A DNA stretch of 64,000 bases from Icerya purchasi. Taxonomy: Eukaryota; Arthropoda; Insecta; Hemiptera; Monophlebidae. The notes under the pieces were generated by a model. The model did no database searches, was not told the DNA's origin, and saw only the letters and a list, made by a program, of their open reading frames with translations. Within the stretch, counting starts at the first letter, position 1, and every line of letters starts with the position of its first letter. A program made the translations under genes and the position numbers. Location of the stretch: NCBI GenBank assembly GCA_039619475.1, contig CM077115.1, forward strand, positions 513,566,815 through 513,630,814. Direction: 5' to 3'. Shown in pieces: positions 24,276-36,281 of the stretch.

Positions 24276-26159
24276 GTAAGCGCACGCGCTCTGTTCTAAA
24301 TCTGACATTATATTCAATAACCGATTACAATTTCCGACCTCCAGCCTCCTACATTTTTTTTCCTCTCGCGAAAAATCGAGACCAAATTAACACGCGCATT
24401 TAAACACTCGATTATTTAGGGTGGAAGAATAAGAGCACCGTTTCAGCAAAATGCCAGGTCAAGCAACAGAATCGATCTCAAGTTCGAAGCACGTTTCGAA
24501 GTCTTCCCGAGAGAGATAATTTTTCCAAACCGCGCCCCCCCCCGTTCATTAACAAAAAATCCCGTCATCGATGGTGACAGTTGAAAATTATTCGGAAACT
24601 AGTTTTTGAAGTGTCAGAATGTTATGCGCTGATTCTGATCAAATATTTACCCAGGAGGAAATTCTTGCCGCAAAATTTAAGCAACGTAGAAAACTTTCAG
24701 AGATAAAAAATGAATAAAAAGACCAACTTTGAACGGAAAGGTTTTGCAACTTTCGTGAACGAATGAATAAAATCTAACCTAGGGCGAAAGTGAAAATCGC
24801 ATTTTTATTCATTTAAAATTTTCGGCTCTGTGCGTTCATTTTCCGATGTCGGTTAATCGGTTTCGTCCAAAGTTTCAACCTAACATCGGAATAGATCGCA
24901 GCTTAACTGATGGGTCAAATGACGACATCAGATGCCATCAGAAGTTTTAGCGGTAACATTTCGGAAGCCAGTCAGTATTCAAAAAAAAAAAAAAAGAAGC
25001 CTACTAAAAAACCTTCTTTGCGATTAAATTATCGCAACATCCGCTACATAGGTTAGTTATTTGTTTGTTACCTCTTCGTTAATCACTGAACTGACGACCA
25101 TGTTCAAGTGTGCGCACTAATTAAACGATAACGATATTCCAGGTTGACATTGCTGACAGACTCCCTTCGGTGGTCTCTTCGTTATTCGGATTTTCCAGGC
25201 GTTCTTTATTTGAATCACGGCCGCGAATGAATATTGTAAAATTCCGAAACGTTGAAATAGTTTTGCAAAAAATCGAAATTTCAGGAACCACATTCGGGGA
25301 ATTTTTAAAAAATACAAAAAAACCCATATCAATTTTTAATCACCAGGCAGGGACGATGTTCCAGACTGCAAACTTAGTTTTACTCAACAAAATACCTACC
25401 GGATTCGAAGTTCCACGTGCGCTATGGACAATCGCCCCGAGGAGGCTCTTCTTCCAACACCACGGCAGAAAAGAAAAGAAAAAAAGAGGGTTCGCCTTCT
25501 TCCGAATTTACTAGAAAAAAAGGGTTCCTTTCATACTCCATGTCAGCACTAATTATTTTTTTACTCGGAATAAAAATTTATAACGAAAATATAGGAATAT
25601 GTGTAATAGTTTCATATTCTCGCTACAACGCCCGATGTAGGAAGTTTGAAGAAGAAACATAATTAATTTTTATCCTCTAGTATAGAAATAATCAAATTAA
25701 TTTAAATGTACGAGAATCAATGTGTATTATTTCTTTATTTAAGATGGGTAACCCCCTTTATGCGGTGAATTTTTCGTTTCCCAATACAGTACTATTACGG
25801 TCAATTGGAAAATGTGTCTTCGGAAAGTTCAAGATGAACGTAATTTACCACGCGACTACTCTACACAGTCTTATGGAATTTAAAAAGCGTAGAGTTAGCT
25901 GAGACTACTCGTTCGCATAAAAAGTTCCAATCTTCCGGTGATATTCTTTGTCTTCTCGGTTACAAAAATCCAACACCGTTATATGGAAGAAAATACAACG
26001 GAGTCTTAAATTTTAATACATTCTTTGTGATCAGTCTGATGTTGCGAAAGTCTTGGCACTTCGTTTCAAAAATTGCTCTTCATCCTTCTCCTATCAGCCT
26101 TCCTTTACAACAAACTATTCACGGAACAGCGGACAATACTCGATTCCCATATTAACAAA
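24276..26159 (+). other. Desaturase intron 3, main part
   Basis: No recognisable gene. ORFs of 114 and 81 codons at 25170-25514 and 25417-25662 overlap each other and antisense ORFs, and look random. A C-run lies at 24535. Confidence 0.5.
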
Positions 26160-26400
26160 CCGGTAAATCTTCCTTTTACAATTTAAGAATTAAACCACCA
26201 ACTGTGAACTATACTACAGCGTAAAGAATAATGCACCTGGAGCTGACTGCATACATTTCCATATTGAAACATCTTCCTCCATCTGCGAGATTATTTCTGC
26301 TGCACATCTACAACCAAATTTGGTCCTCCGGTTTTATTGAACATTCCTTAAGAACGGCATTCCCTATTCCAATTCTCAAACTACATTTATTACCTCACTG
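26160..26400 (+). pseudogene. LINE reverse transcriptase finger fragment
   Basis: KNNAPGADCIHF at 26223, then after a frameshift LKHLPPSARLFLLHIYNQIW and AFPIPILK. This is the N-terminal RT block (NAPG.D.I ... LP ... IW ... PILK) also present at 1180-1340. It is a short relic in intron 3, same orientation as the gene. Confidence 0.75.
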
Positions 26401-26961
26401 TGTTTTCTAATCTACCTCGATTTATTAGATATCACTTATTTTTATCTTAAACTATCCGCGTAGACATGTATAATACAAATGTATACGTCATACGTGTTCA
26501 TTAGCAGAAATTAACGCATTTCACAGATAACCGACAAAAAAAGAATGTACAATACAATTAGCAAAACGGCTATTGTGCATCCATCACAGAACCAAACATT
26601 CTTTGGAATTATTGAATACGATTACAACGAGATACATAAGTAAACATATATGACTTCGTTTAATAATAATAAATAAGCACCTCTGAAATTTGCAAAAAAA
26701 AACAGCCGGGAAATTTTCAAAAAGAAAAAAATGTTTCGTACGATGTCGAGACGGACAACCTCTCGAACGAGCAACTAAGCAATATATTATCTTTCGCTCG
26801 AATTTGTTTTGTCACCTGTGCTACTGTTCGAAATAGCAGCGACAACGAAACGTGTAAAACATTTGTATATCTTTAACACGACCTTTGTTGTAATTTATTT
26901 TCAATCATTTAACGTTCTTCCGAATGATTAATTATTTCACTAATTAAGTTTACTTTTTCAG
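26401..26961 (+). other. Desaturase intron 3, distal part
   Basis: AT-rich, with no supported feature. It ends in the acceptor tttactttttcag at 26961. Confidence 0.6.
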
Positions 26962-27259
26962 CGACATCTTACCAACTGAAATGAGCTTAGCGTCATTTGT
27001 GACACTAGGAGAAGGATGGCATAATTATCATCACACTTTTCCTTGGGACTACAAAGCTGGAGAATTGGGTAACTTTAAAGTTAATCTAACTACAACCTTC
27101 ATCAATTTATGCGCCAAAGTAGGTTGGGCATATGATCTGAAAGAAGCTTCACCGAATCTAATTAGTAGTGTTTCTAAACGTCATGGAGATGGAACTTATC
27201 AAGATATGCATATAGAAGAAAATTTTACATTTCACAATAACAAAAACCACCAAAGCTGA
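26962..27259 (+). CDS. Acyl-CoA delta-9 desaturase, last coding exon with histidine box III
   Basis: Reads DILPTEMSLASFVTLGEGWH then NYHHTFPWDYKAGELG. The third histidine box HNYHH and the following FPWDYK block are diagnostic of this family. The C-terminal stretch INLCAKVGWAYDLKEAS also fits, and the frame ends with a short hydrophilic tail and TGA at 27257-27259. The exon's first base completes the codon split from exon 24093-24275. Counting exons, His boxes I-III plus NxxxH give all the expected iron ligands, so the enzyme could be active. No AATAAA was placed with confidence downstream. Confidence 0.92.
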
Positions 27260-27984
27260 CGAATTTTCTAAACGTACAGATATATCGATTAGTAATTTAA
27301 AAAAAATATATTTGTACATTTTTATTGTAACAAAAAATAGTGTCTTTAATTTTACAACATCGATTGCAAAAAAAATCACTAATCTACGTACCTCGGATTG
27401 TGATTTTGTTATACGAACGAAAAAAATACCTTTGTAATGAATGAAATATATCTTTTCAATTATTTAGCGTACGTTTCTTAATTATCATAATATTCTCTCT
27501 TTTCTCAGTTTTCATGGGGCAGAATTTTTTAATTTATTTGTGGCAGGCGTTAACAACAGACAAAAATTAAACATTTCTACGCAAATCATAAATTAAAAAA
27601 TTATTTGGTCAATTAAAACCTACTTTTCCCTAACAATTATAAAAGATTGTTTGTCTGAAGGTCCAGAAGGTACATTTTCATATATATATATATATATATA
27701 TCAGTAGCGAATTATGATTTTTCACGCATTACTCCTCTAAGGCAGTGTTAAAATGGAATTAACTCGAATATAATCGTACGCCCTACTCTATACAAACAAT
27801 AACAAATTAAGTCAAAAAATAAAAAATTAAGTTTTTTTAACAGAAAATTGATATTTAAACCTAGATAAGGAAAATGAATAAATCTATTATAAATTATGTT
27901 AACAAAAAAACGGAATAATGCAAAATGAATTCAAAAAATAAATAAATAGAAAGGATATTAAGTAACATAAGTTAATAAAAAGAT
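27260..27984 (+). other. Desaturase 3' flank
   Basis: AT-rich sequence with a (TA)n run at 27682-27700 directly followed by cagtagcgaattatgatttt, which may be the end of a hAT-like element; no partner end was found. No gene. Confidence 0.5.
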
Positions 27985-28470
27985 ATGAAATTGTAATAAA
28001 TACAAGTATAACAAACAAATTTAAATGCATAAACGATTATACTACTTAGAAATAATCGTTTACAGGGCCGTGTATCTAGACCAAAATTTCGGGAGGGGTT
28101 ACAAAAATATTTTTATAAATATAAATATACGTATATACATATATATATATATATATACGCGCATGGGTGTGTATGTGTATTATCATGAAATATATTTATT
28201 TATAAATAGTACACTAAAGCCTTGTAGTCAATTATTGTATATACAATATGTGAACACTACAATAAAAACAAATAAAAAATAGTCGTTTCCATAGAATTCA
28301 TAAAAATTTCAATTTTCTTTTTTTTTTTTTTGGAATTTCGGTCCATTTAATTCAAGCAGTTATTATTTCGCAGATAATTTGGGAGGGAGACATTGAAAAC
28401 CCCCCTCAGAGATACGGCCCTGATCGTTTATACATTTAAATTTGTTTGTTTGTATTTATTACAATTTAAT
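27985..28470. repeat. Interrupted long hairpin (inverted repeat)
   Basis: The left arm (about 27988-28037, attgtaataaatac ... aaatttaaatgcataaacgat) is complementary to the right arm (28423-28467, atcgtttatacatttaaattt ... gtatttattacaat). With the MITE at 28063-28422 and one copy of its target duplication removed, the arms face each other across a loop of about 17 bases. Weaker complementarity seems to continue outward for some tens of bases, so the palindrome may be part of a larger foldback element. Confidence 0.75.
28063..28422. mobile_element. hAT-like MITE with 8-bp target duplication
   Basis: Starts cagggccgtgtatctaga and ends ctcagagatacggccctg, so the terminal inverted repeat begins CAGGGCCGT on both sides. 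It is flanked by the perfect 8-bp direct repeat atcgttta (28055-28062 and 28423-28430), the target size of the hAT superfamily. The 360-bp length and lack of coding capacity mark it as non-autonomous. ORFs across it are incidental. Confidence 0.9.
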
Positions 28471-30817
28471 ATATTTTTATATTTTAACAAACAGTATGTT
28501 AAAGGATTCTATACAAGTTTATAAAATGAAATGTAGACAGAGTCTCCTTATAACAAAAAATTTAAAATTATTATTATTTAAAGGAAATTTGATGATTTAT
28601 TACATTATTATTTTTATACCGTTTTTATGCCGCTCTCCGTTTGTTACAATCGACAGATTTTTGTTAAGGGTATATTTTTCGAACCGTATTTATAAACTCC
28701 TATTCGCTGAATAGGCTGGTTTTTTAATTTTTGTAATTTCCACGACTAATGATGGAAAAATTAATACAGGTGTGCAAACGTAATTTCGCTACGATGAAGT
28801 GGCAGTAGCATAGTTATAGTTTTGCAATGAAAACACCATATTCAGTTATGTAGGATGCTTTTACCCGGATCTGGAAAAATTTTTAAAAAATATGCGCTGA
28901 ACAACATGCTAGTCCTTCTGCCAAAGTAGAGAAGTACTTGATTAGTTAAATACTCGGTCTGATTAGCTATTTACACTATTATTGTTTACGTGTATGTGCT
29001 TTTCAATGTACTCTTAGCAATCTACTAACGTTGGAGAAGTATTCAGAGCACCTATAAGAAAGCGAGCAAATCATTAAACGAAATTCAACTACTTCTTTTC
29101 ACACTCTAACAGAGCTATTAGCGTTTTCTCCATATGCTCAAATAGTGGCTTCTCAGATTTCTACTAACATGCTAAAAATTGCTTTTCTCCTTTAGCCAGG
29201 TTAATCTTTGCCGCCAGAGAAGTACCCACAATTTCTTTCTTTTTCACATTGATTTGGTACTGTTCATATGACTAGAAGTACCGGAGGATTGGCATATATG
29301 TGAAGGTCAGAGTGACACTTACGGAATATCGAGTAGCGGAATAGCTAAATAGCCTCTGCAGTTGAACTCTTACCCTTATCTGCATGCGATGGCTTGGCTG
29401 TGTGCTATATCAAATTTATACACTTATGACACAATTGTGCCGACACAATGAGCCACGTTTGCCAATGATATGCGGCAATAAGCAACGCAAATCACGCGCT
29501 TTGGAAAATTTATTCAAATCTTAAAAAATTAAAATAAATGAATCTGAATATACACGGGTCATGTTCCTCTTTTGAGGAAAAACACCAACTACTGGTCAAT
29601 AATAAAGCTAAACGAAGGAATCATGTTTTCGACAGTTTAAAATATTTTGGCCTACATTTACACCGAAGATTTACATAAAAAAAAAGTATATATGAGAAAA
29701 TGGGAATGCATTTTAAATTTTATATTATCTATAACTGTGGAAAGTTCGATTGTTTCAATAGAAAATAAAGACCTATCAGACAAAAGCGTCCTAAAACCTA
29801 TAAATAGTCTGAATACAACCCCGTGCAGTGGAGTGAGCAAGTCAAATATGGAAAAAATATGCAAAGAACCGAATTCTAAGATCGATAGTCACTGCGCCGT
29901 GATATGCACGAAATAATGGAATACGTAAAGCCTTAAATGAAACGACAATCAAAAAAAAAAGAAAAAAGATCGAAATAGCCAACACACATATGAGATATTT
30001 ACAATGGCTACAGAATTACACTAATCAGTTAACATTCAGACTTGTAGAAGACGGTATTCGATTCAGACATAAAATCAATTAATCAACTAACAAAGAATAA
30101 TCCAACTGGTATGCATGGCCGTACTACACGTGGATATTCATACGAGGTACATAAAGGCAGTTACAGTCGATAGGGAATAGTGTAGCCATCATCGAGAAGC
30201 ATTGCATTAACGTCTGTTATAATCATTATTCACTGCCGTTTATTTTTTAATTAGACAGATTGTAAGCATTAAAACAACAATCGAAAATAATACAAAAAAA
30301 ATCGTAAATTACAGTAAAAATTTATATTAGTTAGTCGAATTAAATTGACGAGTCACTCTAATAGAGCAATTAAAAAACCGATATTAATAAATTCCAAAAA
30401 AAAAACAAAAAAAAAAACAAACAAAAAACAAGTTTCATGTAGCGTAAGAACTTGTTTAATTGAAAGAAACCACCCTGTGGGGAACATCGCGGAACAGCTA
30501 TCTGAATATAGGATAATAATAATAACAATAATAGTAAGAAGGAGAACGAAAAAACGTATGTTTTGTAATAACAAAGAAACAACAGATATAAGAATATTAA
30601 TTTAATGGTATTTTAGTAACATATAACAATAACAGTAATTAATTAACAGGAAAATTTAAAAAGGTAACTGCGTACATAAATAGAAACAAAGACAAATCAA
30701 ATACAAATAATAACTACATATAAAAGACACGTGTAAAGATATTTTCATATTTGTAACACGAAACCCGAATAAAGTAATGAATAATTATAAACATAAATAA
30801 AATTATAAAATGAAAAT
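28471..30817 (+). other. Intergenic stretch without supported genes
   Basis: AT-rich sequence. ORFs of 90 (28442-28714), 89 (29647-29916) and 86 codons (30345-30605) have low-complexity or unrecognised products. I see no confident repeat boundaries here. Confidence 0.5.
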
Positions 30818-30825
30818 ATTGACAC

Positions 30826-31258
30826 CAAGGCCGAGTCCACGGGGGGATTTTGGGGGTTATCTCCCCCCCCCCATGAGAACTGAAATATTTATTATAAATA
30901 CACAAAAATCTGAAAAGAATATCAAAAATTTAAAATAAATATTGATAATTTTTTAGGGTATTCCTACCTACCTTTAAAAGAAAAAAGAAAAAATATGCTC
31001 CATATTTTTAGAGGTAAATGATTAATATCTTAAGGAAAAACGTTTTATTACGAGTATAATCATTAACGCATATGTAGTTTTTATTAATGTTTATACGGTA
31101 ATTCATTTATGTAAATTATTAATATATATATGTAAATCAAAATGATGGAAATTATTAATAGTACAAATATTAGTGAAAAATGAATTGTTATTTATAAAAT
31201 AAATATGCGAAAAACAATTTCAAAAGCCCCCCTTTCCACAATTCTGGGCACGGGCCTG
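30826..31258. mobile_element. hAT-like MITE with 8-bp target duplication
   Basis: Begins caaggccgagtccacggggg and ends aattctgggcacgggcctg. The ends are imperfect inverted repeats of the CAgGgCCG type with G/C runs just inside. It is flanked by the exact 8-bp repeat attgacac at 30818-30825 and 31259-31266. The 433-bp AT-rich interior has no coding capacity. It belongs to the same broad class as the element at 28063-28422 but is not the same family. Confidence 0.88.
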
Positions 31259-31526
31259 ATTGACACACATATTGCGTAGTTTACAAATAACAAACTGATA
31301 TTATATTTCAACCGCTTGAAGAATAAATAAAAACGACAGTATCCGACTATAAACCGTATGACACAATCATATATGAAAAAAAGCTGAAGATGGAATATTT
31401 CCGAAAACGTTTCTTACATGTAACTATTTCTATTTATTTAAAATGTTTTCCATTTATTCTTAATAATTATTTATTCTATTTAATTAACCATTAACAAACA
31501 GGATCTGTACACATAATACAATAAGA

Positions 31527-31674
31527 GATCAACTTATCGTAGTGTAACAGGTTAAGCAGTCGTGTTTGTACGGGCAGGACTCAGTTTCGAATTCCACTGC
31601 TGCATATCGAAAATATAGAAAAATTCCTTTTGTACTGCGTTAATGCAAGCCCAACTGAAAAAAAAAAAAAAAAA
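31527..31674 (+). mobile_element. tRNA-derived SINE with 11-bp target duplication
   Basis: A 148-bp unit has an A-box-like tagtgtaacaggttaag (about 31540-31556) and a B-box-like agtttcgaattcc (about 31583-31595), spaced as in a tRNA-type RNA polymerase III promoter, and ends in a poly(A) run at 31658-31674. The direct repeat atacaataaga flanks it at 31516-31526 and 31675-31685. Together these indicate LINE-driven retroposition of a Pol III transcript. The parent tRNA was not identified. Confidence 0.8.
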
Positions 31675-31929
31675 ATACAATAAGATATGTTTGATAGGCC
31701 TATGTTTATATATTTTTGTAGCTATGCCCGAAAGATATTAATTGTATATCGAATAAGTTATCAAAGAATTTTAAAGTATTATTTTTAATCCTTTCTTCCA
31801 TGAACGGGGAAATTTTAATTTTTTACGTGTGAAATTTTAACACAGTTTTTAATATTATTCGTCAAAAAAAATTCCGCGTATTCTTCGCATTTTTCGGTAA
31901 ATAACCAAATAGGTAAAGTGTACTGTAGT

Positions 31930-33430
31930 CAGTGCCGGATTAAGCAAGCGCGGGGCCCTTGATCTACTGAATTCTTAAGTATAAAAAGTGGTAGAACTTC
32001 AATACTCAGTATGTTTATTTGCCATCTGTAGGTTACAAATTATGTTAGTGTTTAATGGTAAAGTAGATTACTACAATAGGTGCCCTGTTGGCCTTTGGCT
32101 AGTACAAAAAGCCAGAGTTGAGATTGCTCTGGCAATTTGGAATAATTTTGATAACAAACTTTTTAAAACTGACGCTTAATAACGACGAACTTTTATTAGT
32201 TTTTAAACATTTACAAAGTAACTTTTCTAGATTTAATGTGGCTGAATTCTAAGAGATAATACGATACGAATATCAATTTCTCTGAGCAAATCATACTCTA
32301 TATTTATCAAAGAAAGATAATTCAGACGTTCTTGACTCATCGTGTTCCACCTTCATTCATTCTTTATTCGCTTCAATGTTGAAAATGAACGTTCGCCACT
32401 GACTACAGTCATCATGAGAGACGGATAAATGCGCAAAGCAATTCCTAAATTGGGGAAACATGATTTTAATGAATTTTCCATTAGGAATTTATAATATTGA
32501 ATTTCCAGAGCTTCGTTTTTTGAACTGTTAATCCGTTTTCAGTAGCTCGGCAAACTGCACTAATTCGTCGTCTAGATTGTCTTTCAAGTTATTTGCATGA
32601 ACACTGACCATAATTGAAGTTTTTTTCAAAATCTCTTCTGCTGTAATAGATTTTAACTGTCGAAATATTCCGAAAACAGTACTAAGTTTTTGGTACGCTT
32701 TCAAAAGCAGATAGTGTGTTATCAATAATGACAACAAACAGCTCAATTTCAAACTGTTTACCGGGTGTTTCATTTTCAATAAATTCGTCAAGTGTACCGG
32801 AACCGCTAAAATAGTCATACTTTGTGTTTCGCTTGCGTCGTCTTGAAGTCTGTTGCTGATATTCATGACAGCCTGTCAGATCTTTGGCTTTTGCTTCGAT
32901 ATCTGAAAATGTGGATAGCATTGTTTGGACATTTCATAAAGGGCGTACCCTGTATTAAAGTCTATATTGGACGATTGCAGCGACGCACTAGTCGCTTGCA
33001 CGCGTTCTAGGATACCATTCCACGTAATTGCCGTTATTCCCGTTTTCAACTTATTCATTTTTGAAACTAGTCCGTAAGGCTTGATTACGACACTCTGCCT
33101 TTTGATCTATATTATTGAAAATGTCATCCAACACTTGCTTGATAGTGGTAAAACCACATAGAAGTGCCTTCGAACCGAAAAACTTTTCAAAATCAGAATT
33201 TTTGAAGTAAGAACTTTCGTAAGAAGACCCCACTCAACGAGGTGTAGAAGCAGAAAAAAAATTATGAAGAGTTCCAATAAAATCGGAAAAAAAATAATGC
33301 TTCTGTACAACAGTCTGCAGCGCATTTAGCAACTGAATTTAATGGATGTGTAAGATAGGGAATGTACTCTGCATACTTTTTGAAAATTGTTTTATCTTTC
33401 TACATATTACACAAATACTGGAATAATTGA
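31930..33430 (-). pseudogene. hAT transposase relic (ZMYM1-like)
   Basis: On the minus strand, overlapping frames give a degraded hAT transposase. LITAEE-type and SITAEEILKKTSIMVSVHAN segments occur around 32570-32650. The C-terminal dimerisation block reads FPNLGIALRIYPSLMMTVV then SGERSFSTLKRIKNE (32355-32459), a stop, and MSQERLNYLSLINIEYDLL. Upstream pieces (33051-33420) fit the middle of ZMYM1-like hAT proteins. The phrase cagtgccggattaag at 31930 followed by gcggggccc resembles a hAT terminal repeat and would be the element's 3' end. The other end and a target duplication were not found. Confidence 0.75.
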
Positions 33431-34835
33431 ATATACTCTAAATCGCACTTAAGCAGTAACGCCGGCACGTCTGACGTTATAAATCCACAAAAACCGAATC
33501 TACTCTTTATTATAATACCCGTGCATAATTTATAATTTTTATTTCCAGAGATAAAGGTAAATTTTTGAAGACTGCTAAAAGTGCTTAAAACTCGTTACTT
33601 GAAGCTCTTAAATTTTAAGGAAATTTTTCAAAGAATGTTTGTTTCTTGCACTTTATTTTATAAAATTTGTTTATTTTTTTGAAGCTAATGCATGAATAAA
33701 GAGATAGCAAATATAAATACTGAATTCTATAGCAAGGAACCCACAAAATTTTCAAAGATCGCTAAATACGTTTAAAACTCGACATGCGGAGCCCAAATTC
33801 TAAAGAAATTTATTGAAACATCTTCCGTTTTTACATTTTATTTTTTTTTTTATTAATTTTTTAGTTTTATAGACAATGTTATCTATTGACCGACACATAT
33901 ATCAGAACCGGGAAATATATAATGGATGATGATTTAAAAAGGATTTTATTAAATGGCTTCACCACTGCTTAGTACAATATTACTTTATTTACCGCTTTAG
34001 CCTGCAAGGAAAACCATTTTACATGCGCAGTGTTAAACTGTCATTTGAAGAGTCATCATCGACACATACGCGCTGATGCACTGATAAGATTGTAGTGGGG
34101 GCAGGTGTGTGGGAAAATAATATGATAATTTAGTTCTGAAATTGTAAACAATCGTCACTCGTCTTCACAATGCGTCCCATCACAACATATTCGTGGATTT
34201 TGTGCATACCATCATGTAACAAGTAAAAAGCAAGCAGTTGTTAATCTTCATCAGTATCATTCCGATCCTTTTGATGTGGCCGAATGTATGTAACATATGT
34301 GCCAGATCACTCGTGAAATAATCCTACCAAGTATTTCCAATTGCTTTCTTCGTTTACTATATTGCTGTATAATTTGGAGATTTTATAAACAGTGGAAAAA
34401 AGCACATCCTTGATAAAAATGTTGGCACGCTAAGTTATTCATTTTTTTATCTACACATATTTATTCAGTGCTTCTTTCACAAATGTGCCCCTCCGTCTTG
34501 ATGTGGTCGGTAGGGGTTTATTGCTTGCAGTACAAGTAGAATGTGTGAATTTCCTGTCATTATTTATACACTGCATGATCTCTTGTTACCTTGCTAATAT
34601 TTTTTTATCGGAAAAAGGAATTTTACAACTTAATTTCGTCTTCCTTCTCAAACTAATACTTTAAAATTTAATAGAAAATCCTCAAAGTATAATTTATAGC
34701 ATTTCTTTAAACCGAAAGGGTGTCCGTTTATTGTATATTTGTGCTGTATGCACAAACAGGAAAAAAAAAGTTTCATATGCATTTTATAAAAACCTTGTCA
34801 TATTGAGCTTATGTGACATACCCTATTTAAAGATT
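33431..34835 (+). other. Intergenic stretch with a diverged tandem duplication
   Basis: Segments around 33550-33640 and 33748-33835 share an order of short blocks (gctaaa...gtttaaaactcg...aaattttaaggaaattt versus aaattctaaagaaattt), suggesting a decayed duplication with a period of about 200 bp. No gene is supported. Confidence 0.4.
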
Positions 34836-35400
34836 CTAACGTAGGGATTTTTTCTTGTGCTTTCTATTCCCCGTAAAGGATATCAAAAGAATGGAGTGGA
34901 TACTATAAGGAGTAGGAAGGCCAAGGCGCAGAAGATTAGAATACAGAGTAGCACGTTCGGAGGAAATAAAGGGGCATTCGAACAAGACGTGATTCGCATC
35001 GCAGGTATAATAGAGCTCCGGAGGGTCATAAAGACACAAAAAGGAGATTGAACAATAGAAAAACGGAAAAAAGAAGCCGGAAGCAAACTATGATTGAACC
35101 GCAGACGAACTATAAAGGAAATAATCAAACGGCTAAGGTAGGGAAAAAGATTAAACCAGAGAAGAAAGAAGGGAAAGAGCTGTATGGAAAGGTAAAAAGA
35201 TCGAGGATTGGTAAAGAATGAAGGATAGAATCCGGTCCAGAAATCGTGGTGGGAACGATAAGAAAGACAGTAGTTGAGCAGGAAATCTACTAATGAATAG
35301 ACCATTGGTAGCCGCCGAACGTGCCAACGAGTTAATCAACTCGTTGCCAGGAACAATGACCAGGAATCCATAGTAGATCAATTACAACAGAACTAGGTTA
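34836..35400 (-). mobile_element. 5'-truncated LINE RNase H and 3' end
   Basis: Minus strand: VIVPGNELINSLARSAATNG (35300-35365), the IxGNExxDxxAxxA motif of RNase H with its GH changed to IV; then in another frame YYTCDANHVLFECPFISSER, the recurrent zinc motif, and LGLPTPY. A sixth copy of the family seen at 3301, 12650, 14280, 16870 and 23719. No clear poly(A) tail. Confidence 0.75.
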
Positions 35401-36275
35401 CTCAATTTCATCACTCCAATAAAATAATACGTATACGCAGAGTTATTAGCAATTTTTTACCACATAATGGGATTAATCATTGTCAGTTCGTATGAGAAAA
35501 TAGTTAGATTTTATCTTTTCTGGCAGTTCAAGATAAAAAATATTTTAATTTCACATTAAAGACTCGCTCTCTGAAAACTTATAGACTAAGCATAATGATA
35601 TTGGTGTTAAAGTGATTACAGCATTGCGCGCTTTAGATTTTATGAATATAAAGCTATTGCTTGTACAATGTTATAGAAGAATTGCTTGGAAGAAGCACAT
35701 TTTGGAATAATAATTATTTTATTTAATTTGAAAGCTAGATTCATATTGTAAATTTAGATGTTTGGAAAGCAAGCAGCAGCTGATGGCGATTTTTAACTTT
35801 GTGACATTTACACATGACTAATCAAAATTATAGTATGTAATTGTAAAAGCATGTTTTACAATCCTGCTAGTATACAAAGTAGGATAATTATTCAGAAAGT
35901 GTAAAATTTACCCAAAACGAATTATAACTTTCCTTGCTTATTTGTGCATTCATCTTTTTTATATCACTCTTTTTTTTCTGTGACAATTTTTTATTCTGAA
36001 ACTTTTTTTCTTCTTACCGCTGTTTTTCTATACCACCCGTAAGCGGTTTACATCGTCGTTTTTTTTTCTTGTTTTTACACGATGGACATCGTGTTCATTT
36101 TTCATTGTTTATTTTTTTGTAACATCAACTTTTCCCTCGTCATGTATATTTCTTGTACTATCGCTTTTTTTCCTCCTGCATGTACATATTTATGTTTCAT
36201 TGCCCTTTTTCAGTTGTACGACATGTTTGTAATTGCATTATTTTTACGTGCAATACAAGTTGTATTTAATTATTG
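35401..36275 (+). other. Left flank of the Polinton
   Basis: AT-rich and T-rich sequence without supported genes. It ends in the 6-bp target duplication. Confidence 0.5.
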
Positions 36276-36281
36276 GGCATA
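36276..36281. repeat. Polinton target-site duplication, left copy
   Basis: ggcata, identical to 57041-57046. The six-base size matches the staggered cut of Polinton integrases. Confidence 0.95.

Noticed and set aside
29647..29916. 89-codon ORF between repeats
   Set aside because: Composition looks random, with no recognised motif and an overlapping antisense ORF.
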